Shown here piece by piece: positions 11,257 through 21,872 of a stretch of 64,000 nucleotides of DNA. A program made the translations under genes and the position numbers. Each line of letters starts with the position of its first letter. The stretch's first letter is position 1. The stretch spans positions 116,389,842 through 116,453,841 of the forward strand of contig OX235270.1 in assembly GCA_944472135.2 (NCBI GenBank), read 5' to 3'. Source of the DNA: Trichobilharzia regenti (lineage: Eukaryota; Platyhelminthes; Trematoda; Strigeidida; Schistosomatidae). A model generated the notes under the pieces. That model made no database searches and was not told the origin of the DNA. It saw only the letters and a program-made list of their open reading frames with translations.

Positions 11257-11961
11257 GTCTCAGAGCCTAACATCAAAAAAGGAGGGAGGGTGGCGCTAGC
11301 TGATCAGTAGATATGGTGGTGGTCACTAAGGTGAATCACCACATTCTGCAGGAACAGCAATATGCAATTTGAAGGGTCGAGATATTTCTGATTTTTATGA
11401 GGGCTTATATCTTTATCTTGAAAAAGATAATAATGAACACCTTGACATATCATGCTTCTACCTTTAAATATATACCATTCGCTCAGCCTATTGTTGAGAT
11501 GCGACCACGCGGGATCTGCACAGATTTATGGGGCATCCTATAAATTAACTTGCTATCCATTGTCAGATCTTTAAATACCACTTCACAATATCTTGTCTCA
11601 CTTATTTTCTAATAACGTCTTTACTTGATCCTCATTATATTCCATTAAACCTAACATTTTATAGCTCTTTATGAATTTGATTCGACTTATTCTATTCCTA
11701 TTCTCTGTAGGGTACGGTTGTGCACCAAATAGACAAAAAAGCATGAATTAAAAACAACTGGCTTGAAAATAATTGTATTAAAGCCAAAAGTGGACATCAT
11801 GATAGTATAAAATATATTGGTTTTATTATACATTGCAAATGAACGTTGTCGGCCTAAGGATTAATTACTTCCCCATTCTGTTTTCTATATAAATGTGTTT
11901 ATTAATGATAAATTTCACTCACTTAATCTATTATACTTTAATGTTTCACCTTAGCACTTTA
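11257..11961. other. Unassigned segment within the nested block
   Basis: About 700 bases hold no recognised gene. A small imperfect hairpin occurs near 11,312-11,342 (gtggtggtcact ... gtgaatcaccac). I could not link this stretch to any other repeat in the window. Confidence 0.3.
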
Positions 11962-11968
11962 ACTTTTC

Positions 11969-12291
11969 TAAAACAGCTTCCAATCCCTTGTAAACGTTGT
12001 ACTTATCGAAATATTGGTTGGTTATCGTATGCTTACAACCACGGGATGAAAACGAAACGAAGTCGATTTTCCCGCTCAACCTGGAGGACAACTGTACAAT
12101 TCAATGACTATACGGCCTGGTTCAGACAATGTGTACCTATATGTCTCAAATATTTAACCGTTGAAACATTATTAACTTGTAGACAATTTAAGATTTGACA
12201 TTATACCATACTTGATCGTGCCTGTAAAAATGGCATGCATTTTCATGTAAATTTATGTTTATATGAAAATAAAATTATTATTATTATATAG
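11969..12291 (+). mobile_element. Short ATT-tailed nonautonomous element, copy 1
   Basis: The element begins taaaacagctt, contains a stretch starting caatcccttgtaaacgttg, and ends in ATT triplets at about 12,269-12,289. A second copy at about 32,893-33,180 begins at the same base and ends with a similar AT-rich tail, so both look full-length rather than randomly truncated. The copy here is flanked by acttttc and actttttc. No pol III boxes were found. A reading frame crosses it but changes between the two copies, so a protein is unlikely. Confidence 0.5.
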
Positions 12292-13486
12292 ACTTTTTCA
12301 ACGAAGTTACCTATGGAAGAGATAGGAGAGAGCTAGTAATTATCCTCTATTTTGATATAAGGAAAGCCTTTGACAGAGTCCCACATAGTCTGCTAGTCAG
12401 CGGGCTATGCTCACTAGGGATATGCAACCCCCTCTACAACTGGATAAAATCATTTCTCCATGACATGAATCAGACAACTAAAGTTGGCTCAATGACCTCC
12501 AGACCTAGACCAATCAGCAGTGGTGTCATCCAGGGGAGTGTATTGGGACCCCTTCTTTTCATTATATACATAAACAGTTTATGCGAATGTTTTAGTATAG
12601 GCAAGCCAATACTGTATGCAGATGACCTAAAGGTGACATATGTGCCTGGACAAATAAAATTATCGGCGCAACTATGAACTCCATACATATAGAATTAATA
12701 AAAATGGTAGATGGTGACACCTGGAGGCTCAAGTTTAATGTTAAAAAGTGTTGATGGCTCTGCATAGGCTGTTCCAACCTTGAACTCGACCTAGAAATTC
12801 AGGGCCACAAAATTTCCAGACTCAAATCTGTACTAGACCTAGAACTGAAATATTCACACAATCTATCATTTTCAGAGCATATCTCGAAACAAGTACCGAA
12901 ATCACGCAGGCTTATTGGTTTCTTACTCAGGAACTTCTACAGACGTGAATCCAGAATACTACTGTACAAGGTTTGTGTGCGCCCACTCCTAGAATACTGC
13001 TCATTCATATTTGGTAGTACACGCATTGAAGACAAACTGAAAGTAGAAGGAGTACAGAGGTACTTCACGCTAAAAGCACTCGGAACCGATAACGGCACAA
13101 ACGACTCTACCAGATGTGAAATCCTAGGACTAGAAACATTATGGTTAAGACGACTGCAACTAAATCTGGTACTTTTCTATAAGCTTCTTAACCACATAGT
13201 GTATACCCCTGCTAATTATACCCGGTTCTCAGAAGACACTGAATATAACCTTAGACACACTAAAGATACAGTGGCTATAGAACCATGTAAAACAGCCACC
13301 AGCCGAAAGTTTTTCTTGATTAGGTATGCCCAAATATGGAACAAACTACCTGAGGAAATGCGACTAGCAAGCACATTGGCCTCCTTTGTAAAGGCACTTA
13401 ATGACAAGCCAAGCGAGTTTGCAAGTGATACCAGTGCTAATTCCCATGTAAGAGTTTCACAAATCATAGGTCTATTTAATGTATGA
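12292..13486 (+). pseudogene. LINE reverse transcriptase palm to C-terminus, continuation after insertion
   Basis: This continues the reverse transcriptase cut at 7830. It has motif A (ILYFDIRKAFDRVP), motif B (SGVIQGSVLGP) and the catalytic YADD at about 12,615-12,626. A frameshift near 12,660-12,680 is followed, around 12,970, by the LINE C-terminal region (VRPLLEYCSFIFGSTR and LWLRRLQLNL, then RYAQIWNKLPEEM). The catalytic residues are present but the frame is broken. Confidence 0.8.
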
Positions 13487-13489
13487 ACT

Positions 13490-14109
13490 TAGAGACTCCA
13501 TCTGTTGTTTGTTTTGCTTCTGTTTATAATTCCAGAAAAAAAGCAGCAGTCATGACAATAACACTATTAAATTAAGAGTCGATCGAACTATATCCACCTG
13601 ATACAAAGGGTGAACCATGACCAACATATGAATGGAATATTAGAAAACAAGGTTGAAACTTACCACAACACCACATGGAAAGATATAAGCTACTTGGACA
13701 TCATTTATAATCCACCAACTGGTCTCCTTCCCGAAAAGATTTCGGCGATGTTTTATCCACAGTGGGGAGGAAATACATAAATCCACAGCTGCTGTTGTGA
13801 AAACTCAGTGGGGGTAGGGGCCAACAAAGTAATGCATTTAAAGCATATGTATACTTCCAATGATCACGGCTACACTCTGCGGAATATGTCAAAATCCAAA
13901 TCACTGCCTATACAGAGCCAATAAACCTGGATATCTATGATATAACGAAAATATGCTGGCGGCTGCACCTCAGATCACACTGATTCATCCAATGGTAATA
14001 TTCTGCTCCTGCATGCCTTATTCGACATTTTGTATGGAATGGTTTGAGGCCATTCTGGTTCCAGATCGAAAAAATAAAGAATTCACTGGTTGCTGAATCG
14101 ATAGTACTT
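13490..14109. other. Gene-free stretch
   Basis: The first part is likely the 3' untranslated region of the LINE to its left. No recognisable coding sequence or repeat was found after about 13,600. Confidence 0.35.
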
Positions 14110-14118
14110 CTCTGCGTG
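14110..14118 (+). repeat. 9 bp target-site duplication, left
   Basis: ctctgcgtg is repeated at 15009-15017, exactly outside the opposite inverted repeat. Confidence 0.7.
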
Positions 14119-14352
14119 AGCAGTGTTAAACTTTCGACACCACTAACAACCAATCAACAAACGGCCTTGAACCGACCAATCACATTAAATAGGCATATGT
14201 GATGAATGGAAACGTATATTTATAGAAAAAAGCATAAAAAAGGATAAAACGATTACAAGGGGTATCTTTCTCGGGCATGTGAGAGAAACATCTCCCAGTT
14301 TAGCATGTGTCAATGGCGAAGTCACATCACATCCTGTACTTATATTCATTTG

Positions 14353-14396
14353 AATGGCTATAAATGAGATCCTTTTGAGATCCATTTATAGCCATT
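14353..14396. repeat. Perfect 14 bp inverted repeat (hairpin) inside the transposon
   Basis: aatggctataaatg at 14353-14366 is the exact reverse complement of catttatagccatt at 14383-14396, with a 16-base loop. It may be the scar of the internal deletion or of a small nested palindromic element. Confidence 0.55.
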
Positions 14397-14550
14397 ATTT
14401 TGTTTTTCAAGCGGCCACAAAAACCTTCAATGGAATTCGTATGAGTCCTCGTAACGGTATCCACTCAGTAAACAAGTGATTTTCTCTATTTTACACGAAG
14501 CAGTATCTCTGCAATGCTGGTACCACTAAACTGTTGAGATGAGACTATTC

Positions 14551-14943
14551 TCAGTCTCGGCAGCTGCTGCTCTCACCGGCTGTTTCAACACCCAGTAGTT
14601 GCAGACATACAAAATCTGGGTTAGGGAGAGATGCGACCTGGCGAAAAAAGTTCATACGAAATATTAAAATTATCAGCTTACTCTCTCTAATGTTAGCACG
14701 CTTCAGACTTATAGCACAACGATGAACAAACCCATCAGTTGATCTGTTATAGCTTTTTAAAGTCATGATACCAACACAAGAACAAGTTCGCTCCTTCCGG
14801 AGCAACCCTAAATCCAGGCAATACTGGAAAACACTGTCCTCCTCGAATTGCAACCGTAACCTTGTAAGGTCACGCATTAGAAATGAACCAAGCGTTATAC
14901 GACATTGAACTATGTTCGTGAATCTCATTGGATAATTCGACAT
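14551..14943 (-). pseudogene. Transposase N-terminal fragment (ISXO2/IS1016-like)
   Basis: The 130-codon frame starts at 14943. It carries a spacing reminiscent of the zinc-ribbon and lead-in of IS1016-like transposases: YCLDLGLLRKERTCSC followed by STDGFVHRC and a basic stretch. In intact relatives this precedes the DDE/ISXO2 catalytic domain, which is not found downstream here. The frame lies within the inverted repeats described for the element. Similarity was judged by eye and is weak; position inside a well-bounded transposon is the better argument. Confidence 0.5.
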
Positions 14944-15008
14944 CGTTCGTGAATCTCGCTGGATAATTCTGTGATTTGTAGTTAGTAGTGTCGAAAGTTT
15001 AACTTCGC

Positions 15009-15017
15009 CTCTGCGTG
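15009..15017 (+). repeat. 9 bp target-site duplication, right
   Basis: ctctgcgtg, identical to 14110-14118. Confidence 0.7.
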
Positions 15018-15729
15018 TTTAACCTTATTCTAACTGCTGTGGTAAGCCTTCTGCAGATTATGTTACCTATGTTACGGTAAACTAACTAACGTTTTATAAG
15101 CCAATTTTACACTTTTATGAGTAGCCCACCATATCGACCAAATGTAACGCAACACTCAGTTGTTACGCGCATTTTCGACAAATCCAAACAATAGGGGGGC
15201 TTAGGATCATATGATATAGATTGTTTTAAGTGTGTTTGCCACCATTATTCCATTACCCTTCCTTGTATATACATACCTTGTGTCAGTGAAAAAAATGCCC
15301 GTCAACTGTCATGTCCATTAAAAGACAGCATATTATAATAAGATTCATTTTATTGTTATATTAGGAAATCGACTCCAAGCTTTATTTATTTTCCCAAGTA
15401 TCTGTAATCCATCCAACGAATACTTGGGTTTTTTTGTTAATGCGAAGTCAGTATCTCTATATCTCTTGTTGTGATCCATTGAATCACTAGTTGTCAGATT
15501 TTTCCCACACACTAAAGACAAAATGACAGCAACCGTAAATCATGTAATTTAAATAATACCTATACATGCTTATACAACTGCTGTATCCTACATAGCTAGG
15601 AAAAAATATGTACCTTATTGTATTATCTTTACTAACTATGCTTACTAATCGTATGTGTAATTTATCGAATTGATGATGCCTATAAACTGGCGTCCCTCAA
15701 GTACAAAAGTGAGAATAGATATTATTATT
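15018..15729. other. Gene-free AT-rich stretch
   Basis: I see no coding sequence, RNA gene or recognisable repeat in this interval. Confidence 0.4.
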
Positions 15730-16976
15730 AAAAACAAATAAATAAATAGAGAAGCTCTTGGAGAAACGAATGAAAATGGAGAACTCTTCGCTGACTTCTG
15801 CGCCTTCAATGAACTAGTGATTGGTGGCAGAACAGGGATATCCACAAGGCTACATGGGTGTCACCAGACCGGCGAACCAAAAACCAAATTGACTTCATCT
15901 CAATGCTGCTCAGGGAAGTGGAGAAGCAGCTTACTGGACACACAAAAGTAAGATAAGGAGCAGACGTCGGCTCAGACCACTGTCTTGTGCAAGGAAAACT
16001 CCAAATCAAATTACAAGCCTTGAAAGAAACAGGAGCTGCAAACAGACCACAAGCCAAGTTCAATACTCAAAAGCTGTAGGATCAGGCTACAAAGGACATC
16101 TTCACTGCAATCATAAGGAAAAGGCGGAGACACAAATCAACACTAGCGAAGAGAACAGCGTTGGAAAGCACTGGAACAATTTGAAAGAAGCGGAGGGTCA
16201 AATCTGCATGGAAGTTCTAGGCAGAAAGAAGAAACAGGACAAACAGTGGCTCACCACGGACACATGGAGACTGATAGAAGAGAGAAGGATGTTGAAACGA
16301 AAGATTATCTAGTGCACCGATGAGCAGCGAAAATAGGAGTTGAATGCAAGCTACAATACACTGAACAAAAGAGAAGAGTGCCAGGGAAGACAAAAGGCGA
16401 TGTTATTAAGCTATGACAGGTGAAGCAGAACAAGCTGCAGTGCAGGCAAAGGAGACCTCGCCACACTCTACAAAACAACTAGGTTCCTATCGGGGAATAG
16501 TTCAACACAAATTAAGCCAGTGAAGGATGACAATGGAAAGTCAATCACCAAAGAGGTGGAGAAAAGGAAATACTGGGCCGAACACTTCAAAAGACTTCTA
16601 AATCGACCGCGACCTACAACACGCCCAATAATACCAACAACGGAAGCAGAACTACCAGTGAACATTGACACCCCGACAAAAAATCAGAAGTCCTGAATGC
16701 AATCAAGATTCTAAAAGCTGGAAAAGCAACAGGACCAGATGGAATCCCAGCAGAAGCTTTGAAAATGGACCCAGAGGCAATAGCGGAATTGATGACGCCA
16801 TTACTGGAGAAGGTGTGGAAAGAGGGCAAAGTACCCGAGGATTGGAAGAAAGGATACCTATTCAAACTACCTAAGAAAGTAGACTTATGTCGATGCAAGA
16901 ACTGACGCGGAATTATGCTCCAGTTCATCCTAAGCAAAATACTAAGTCGCATCATCCTGGAGAGAATCAAACACCT
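15730..16976 (+). pseudogene. RTE-like LINE fragment (endonuclease end to start of reverse transcriptase)
   Basis: Scattered frames give the RTE clade pattern. NENGELFADFCAFNELVIGG and a following QIDF-like stretch belong to the end of the APE endonuclease. EVLGRKKKQDKQWL is a linker. LKAGKATGPDGIPAEALK and KVPEDWKKGYLFKLPKK belong to the reverse transcriptase N-terminus (about 16,700-16,880). Coding stops at about 16,976, where a BEL-type LTR begins. Matching 3' RTE sequence appears at 22,233. There are several frameshifts and stops. Confidence 0.7.
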
Positions 16977-17335
16977 TGTCAGTGTAGTTGAACATTGAAC
17001 GATCAATTCATGGTTGTTTGCTCAAACTCAACTTCCCCATAATATTCGCGGAGCCATCAATACACCGGTCATCGTCTCATCGGTCGCTGTTTAAAAAGAA
17101 CGTACGAAAACCGTCAGAAGTAACATCGTGAATTATTATTGTATTATTTGTTCATAGACCTTAGTTGTAAAGTTGGCTATGTGTTGGTGTTAGAATAAAG
17201 AATTCTCGAGTCGCCAATCGGTGTTCTCCTTTTCACGTCCGTTAGTACTAAGCGTTTCTGAAAGGCTTCGAGGAAAAACGAGAGGCCCAGCGTGGCAAGA
17301 GCCGGGCATTAACGGTTTACGAGACGTGGCTGACA
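16977..17335 (+). repeat. BEL-type LTR A (divergent variant)
   Basis: The LTR starts tgtcagtgtagttg and ends ggctgaca, and carries the aataaa polyadenylation signal followed by attctcgagtcg as in the other copies. It is clearly more diverged than copies B to F. Its 3' end matches a minus-oriented fragment at 22,169-22,240 better than it matches the other LTRs, so it belongs to a second LTR variant. No 5 bp duplication was found. Confidence 0.6.
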
Positions 17336-17340
17336 GCGTG

Positions 17341-17364
17341 TGTCAGTCACGTCTCATAAACCGT
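17341..17364 (-). repeat. Inverted LTR tip facing LTR A
   Basis: Five bases after LTR A ends, the sequence tgtcagtcacgtctcataaaccgt repeats the last 24 bases of LTR A as an inverted copy, with about two mismatches. The two tips form a palindrome around gcgtg (17336-17340). Confidence 0.6.
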
Positions 17365-17407
17365 GGCATTATTAGAAGGTGGGCAATGGATAGCGGTACA
17401 TACCGGG

Positions 17408-17773
17408 TGTCAGCCAACTCTCAGAACCTGTCAATATCCAGCTCTTACCACGCTGGACCTCACGCTGTCCCGAGAAGACTTTCAGAAACAATTTGTGATA
17501 ACCAACGCGTAAAACCAGAACACAGATTGACGACTCGAGAATCCTTTATTCTTATGCCGATATGTCACCGACAATAAGGTTATTACACACAAGGTCTAAG
17601 AATAAATGTTATAACAATGAATCACGATAATACTCCTGACAGTTTTCTATCTTCCACTGAACAGCGAATGATGAGACGATGACTGTCGTATTAATGACTC
17701 CTGCGAAAAGTAGAGAGTTGGGTTTTTGGCAAACAACCGTGAATTGATCGTTCAATCTTCAACTACTTTGACA
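17408..17773 (-). repeat. Solo BEL-type LTR B with 5 bp target duplication
   Basis: This is a 366 bp LTR in minus orientation. It begins and ends with the TG...CA inverted dinucleotides and holds aataaa on the minus strand. It is flanked by perfect ccggg duplications (17403-17407 and 17774-17778), so it is a solo LTR left by recombination between the two ends of a full element. A 5 bp duplication fits BEL/Pao. Confidence 0.75.
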
Positions 17774-17778
17774 CCGGG

Positions 17779-18205
17779 TGGGGTTAGGTGTTGTCGCGAC
17801 GTTGTGTTTGGGTTGTTCTATGTTGCTTTAAGGCGTTTTTTCGCCTGAAATCCATTATAAATGCCACAACATAACGAAAAAACGTGGAAAACTGGTGGAA
17901 AGCAGGCGTTTTCAGTATTTTGTATCTGTATCTGCATCGTTGTTCCTATGCATGAGGAATGTTAAAATTCTCCGTAAATTGTTAATTATTGTGATAAAAA
18001 CGAAATAAATTAGGTGAATGAAGTATATTTTGCGAAATGCTGAAGTGGTGTCTTGAATCTCTGAGTTATGAAAACTTGGTAACAGTCACGAGATTTTACA
18101 GCTTTAAAGGAGAGCGAGTTGATTTATTCGTAAGGTAGCAGTGAATAAACAAAGCTTTCCCAAAAGTTACTTTGGTTTGTAGCATCTCTGTATTGCTAGT
18201 TATTT
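17779..18205. other. Gene-free spacer
   Basis: No gene or known repeat is visible. A small hairpin (ggcgttttttcgcc) lies near 17,833. At about 18,206 the inverted-duplication arm begins. Confidence 0.35.
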
Positions 18206-18803
18206 TGTAACGGTAGGGCGTCAATAACTGCAAGTAACTGTGAACGTTGATTGGTTATCCCATGCTCACAAAAATCTGCTTCAGCTAGCTGAAACCACAT
18301 TTCAGCATTATCTGGCCAGTATGGTACAAGCTGAATGGTTTTAGGGGTTGAGAGGATACGAATGACCTTGGGACTAAGATCACTCATGACGAAAATTATG
18401 TCGAATAATATATGGTACAAGAACAAATACAAAATGGAACGAACTCACCGGGGTTGTCTGCGGATTTATCGTGCATGAAGTTCGCGGTTGGGCTCACCAG
18501 TTTAGAGGTTGACGGATATCTTGTTCAGGAACTTCTAACTAATCTATTCTCGCGTACCAAAGACAAAGCAAAAGCCAATATTTGATCGTCCAAACTACCT
18601 GTTATATTTCGGGACCAAAACAAGCCTTCAGACGAACGCTTAGCTGGCTAGTGATCGTGCACGTGACACGACGGGGTACCGAATGGCGGGGATTCTTGAC
18701 CGGAAGCCTTCAGCTAAACAAGTCGACTTAAACAGTGGTGGTCAGCATCCAATGGTGAGTGATTGCTGTGGTCAATAATTTTTGGGAATTATTTACCGCT
18801 ACA
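18206..18803 (-). mobile_element. Truncated Gypsy 5' end (LTR, leader, start of gag)
   Basis: The LTR lies at about 18,505-18,803, read on the minus strand. The primer-binding region and leader follow, then gag codons 1 to about 75 at 18,432-18,206 (MYLFLYHILFDIIFV, then YWPDNAE). A few residues differ from the plus copy (Leu for Arg, Met for Thr, Gln for Leu, Asn for Asp, Asp for His). Gag ends abruptly and no other part of the element follows. Confidence 0.8.
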
Positions 18804-19178
18804 GATTCTACTCCAGCAGTCTTATGTCTTACGTGTAAATATTATACATCATATGCAATATATTATACGTGAAACTTTGAAAAATTCCCTAAAAGCAGGT
18901 GAACCCCAGATATTATATAACTCACTCCACTCTGATACATAACCTAGTTTTCTCATGAACTACTTCAAATGACTCTACTGATCGGAAATATCTCGGAATA
19001 ACTGACTAATAATAGACGAGTGTCCGAATTCCGCTAATTTTTACGAGGGTATATATGCGGGATTATAGAATTATGAATAGACGACTGTCAACAGACAAAC
19101 TACGGTAGCCGGTCACTGACAGTGTGACCAAGGCATACAGGAAAAGCAAGTGTTTGTGATGATTGCCCCGAGACAGTC

Positions 19179-19544
19179 TGTCAGCCAGCTCTGAGAAACT
19201 GTCAATGTCCAGCTCTTACCACGCTGGACCTCACGCTGTCCCGAGAAGACTTTCAGAAACAATTTGTGATAACCAACGCGTAAAACCAGAACACAGATTG
19301 ACGACTCGAGAATCCTTTATTCTTATGCCGATATGTCACCGACAATAAGGTTATTACACACAAGGTCTAAGAATAAATGTTGTAACAATGAATCACGATA
19401 ATACTTCTGACAGTTTTCTATCTTCCACCGAGAAGCGAACGATGAGACGATGACTGTCGTATTAATGACTCCTGCGAAAAGTAGAGAGTTGGGTTTTTGG
19501 CAAACAACCGTGAATTGATCGTTCAATCTTCAACTACATTGACA
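19179..19544 (-). repeat. BEL-type LTR C (3' LTR of the minus element)
   Basis: A 366 bp LTR in minus orientation with TG...CA ends. It is the exact inverted counterpart of LTR F at 34,232-34,597 and lies within the inverted duplication arm. Confidence 0.8.
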
Positions 19545-20502
19545 CTGACCGGCAAACAACGGGTCCATCCCTTTTTCCCATCACGACCACTACACGTCGA
19601 CTTGGATGCCATCGCGAGAACCTGGGTCACACGGACAGAGCTGAAATGGAAAACAAACAGGAAAGCCAACACACCACAAGCATAGCCACAGCACAATCTC
19701 ACACATCAATGACGACCTGCGCCTTCCAGTCAAAGGCATCCTCTTGACATCTTGCAACACAATCGCCACTTGCTAGAATGACTCTTGCAGAATGCGACGT
19801 GACCATAGCAACACCTCATGATACTCCACGCACATCCTCTTATCTACTCACTACCAATTACCACTGCAGTCGCTTGTCACTCATTCTGCCTCAATTCTAG
19901 TAACGGTGACGTATGCGAGCCTCAGTCGTTTACACTCTTTCTCCCCGGCGTGTGGGACCACAGCTCATCATTATCTCCGTGTGCATGTCATTCTCAGCAC
20001 TAGCCTAGTCTCCACGGCGTATACGACCCATCTGCTGTCTCTAACATCAATCAATTCATTCACGGATGTAGAAGACTCGAAACAACTTCAGAAGTAATCA
20101 CGACGAAAAATTTAACAAAATTATGCAATAAAAACAAGGTACGAAAACGACGAGTAAACACAATTAATCCAAAACACAACCAATTGATATGACACACCGC
20201 ACGTATATACAAACAGTACACACAAACTCGCAGATCGTGTCTCGATGGAATTCCTTTGAAGAATCGTAGGGCTTACACCAGTACGCCTGCAACCCTTCTC
20301 ACGCTGACGATTGTAATTTGTGGAATGTCCGGACACAAACAAGATTAACCAACAATTACAATAATTGGAACTCACACAATTATTTAACCCAAACTTATGT
20401 ACAATCAGCACATCAAAATGGTGGATTCTGGCTTGAGGAGCTACCCTTGAAGAACTGTAGGACTTACAGCAGTACGCCTACAACCCTTCTCAGGTTGACG
20501 CT

Positions 20503-21872
20503 CTAGGTTGGAAAATGGTTGCAGAGTTTATTTGATAACTTCCTTCTCTCAGCTATATCCTCAAATCTGAACGATAACACGCTCATGTCATTGTATCGTA
20601 GAATATAGATGACCAACAAACACACGACGTATCTGGTCAACCAAGCGTAGGCACAGAGTAATTTACACCAAAGATAATAACATTCAATTAGTAACTTGAA
20701 ACTAGAAATGCCTTGGTTCATGCAAGTCAATTTAACAATTACTCTCTCCTTTACACTTGGCTTATTCTCACTAAACTGAGCAATATCTTTCGTCTTTTCA
20801 AATGCACCAATACTATCATAGTCATTGCAGAATATACTTGAGTTCATGGGCGTCTTTTCCATTGTGGATGTCAACACCAACGACGACTGCGTGACACAAG
20901 TTGATGAAGTTCGTGGTGGATCAGAAGCTGTTGTTGCTCGACTTTCAGAAATTTGTCTACCTGCAAGACCACCACCACTGCTGTCATTTACTATCAGCTC
21001 AGGTTTAGCAATAGCATCTGATGATAGGTGGGCTACATGCTGATCAATTAAACTGACGGTCTCACAAGTATCCATACCTTCTGCAACTGCATCTGCATTT
21101 ATTTCTGCTTCACGTTGTAGATGTACAGAGCCTTTAATTAACTTAGCAGTAGTAGGCATTCCCTCATTTCATCATGATCAACCATAGACAGATGTGAAGC
21201 ATCATGATCATTATCGCGAATATTCAATTTATCATCATCTATCTGGTCAACTTCATCAATTTCAAACTCTTTAATAACAAAAGTGGACAATTTTAGTTCC
21301 TTCTCACAAATCCCTATAGATTTTATACCTTCACTCTGACTAGTAATACCTTGTTAACTTGTGGAGTCAGAACTGTCCTCCAAGACTGTAACACTCTTCT
21401 GTGGCATACTATTCAACAATGGCTTACCAATTGTAGCTACAGACTTCTTGACCACACCGTTATCGTTACACAATTCGGAGTCAGGCCTGGAGTTTACATT
21501 TAGCTTATCACTGAACTTGCTCACTGATTCACAGTTCACCTTTGTATGCACCTCTTGAAAACGTGTAAAACACAACCGTCTTTGTCTTGCATCTTGTAAC
21601 TTATCTGTTGAGGATGAACTACGAAGCCTGTTACACTCACTAGGTCTATATGCATTACTAGACATCATAGAGCCTACTCGATATCCACCTCTCTGAGACC
21701 TATTCGTCATCAATGATTGCATTTTGCTCTCAGACTGCTCTATTCTAGGGGTGAGATTCAATATACTGGCAAACTTGCTCATAGATTGATTGACACTATC
21801 TTTTACCAGTTTCAAAATATCACCAAACCTTGGCTCGATACCCTCATCCTCCATACGGGAGCTTATCTTCAC
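20503..21872 (-). pseudogene. BEL Gag C-terminal region fused to a pol remnant
   Basis: Two frames (21,354-21,872 and 20,503-21,159) and a bridge between them once formed one frame: a point stop sits at about 21,357 and a one-base loss near 21,165. The N-terminal part (FGDILKLVKDSVNQSMSKFASILNL) follows the gag core, then comes a long acidic/serine-rich region. The last 65 residues, LLCAYAWLTRYVVCLL and LSFRFEDIAERRKLSN, resemble the segment of BEL polyproteins between RNase H and integrase. Protease, reverse transcriptase and integrase are absent, so a large deletion joined gag to late pol. The hydrophobic stretch could be misread as a membrane anchor. Confidence 0.55.

Larger units (their letters stand above)
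7831..12291 (+). mobile_element. 4.46 kb nested insertion block inside the LINE
   Basis: Host LINE coding ends at 7830 and resumes at 12,292. The short word acttttc is found at 7822-7828, 11962-11968 and (with one extra t) 12292-12299. The simplest reading is two successive insertions at one target: a short ATT-tailed element (11969-12291) and then a longer insert (about 7829-11961) that contains a second LINE. The stretches 7831-8110 and 11257-11961 show no recognisable gene. Confidence 0.55.
3345..13490 (+). mobile_element. CR1-like LINE with ORF1 and ORF2, split by nested insertions
   Basis: This is one non-LTR retrotransposon in plus orientation whose parts line up across two interruptions. 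Its 5' leader is about 3345-3538, ORF1 remains at 3539-5254, and ORF2 remains at 5440-5672, 6459-7830 and 12292-13486. The insertion at 5673-6446 is flanked by a perfect 12 bp duplication of LINE sequence. The insertion at 7831-12291 falls inside the reverse transcriptase, and coding resumes on the far side at the next expected residue, with a near-duplicate of about 9-10 bases (acttttcaa, actttttcaa) at both edges. The element also has point stops and frameshifts and must be dead. Confidence 0.75.
14119..15008 (-). mobile_element. Merlin-like (IS1016-type) DNA transposon, internally deleted
   Basis: The element is about 890 bp and ends in inverted repeats that match at about 24 of 29 positions (14119-14147 against 14980-15008, sharing gttaaactttcgacac). 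It is flanked by perfect 9 bp direct repeats ctctgcgtg at 14110-14118 and 15009-15017. A reading frame on the minus strand resembles the N-terminal part of ISXO2/IS1016-like transposases. Duplications of 8-9 bp are characteristic of Merlin elements, which are known from schistosomes. The catalytic DDE part appears to be missing. Confidence 0.6.
18206..20530 (-). repeat. Inverted duplication arm, left
   Basis: This stretch is the near-identical reverse complement of 33,246-35,568. Matching points add up to a constant of about 53,776 along its length (for example 19,526 with 34,250 and 20,411 with 33,365), so the arms are colinear with only a few bases of indel. From its right end leftwards it contains the BEL 3' region, LTR C, a unique spacer, the Gypsy LTR (about 18,505-18,803), leader and the first 75 or so gag codons. 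Homology ends abruptly inside gag at about 18,206. Confidence 0.85.

Noticed and set aside
17408..17773. Open frames of about 60-70 codons (SSYHAGPHAVPRRLSET) repeated at several places
   Set aside because: They are antisense readings of LTR copies, identical because the LTRs are, not proteins.
18206..18432. A 78-codon minus-strand gene
   Set aside because: It is the first part of Gypsy gag carried in the inverted duplication, cut off abruptly.
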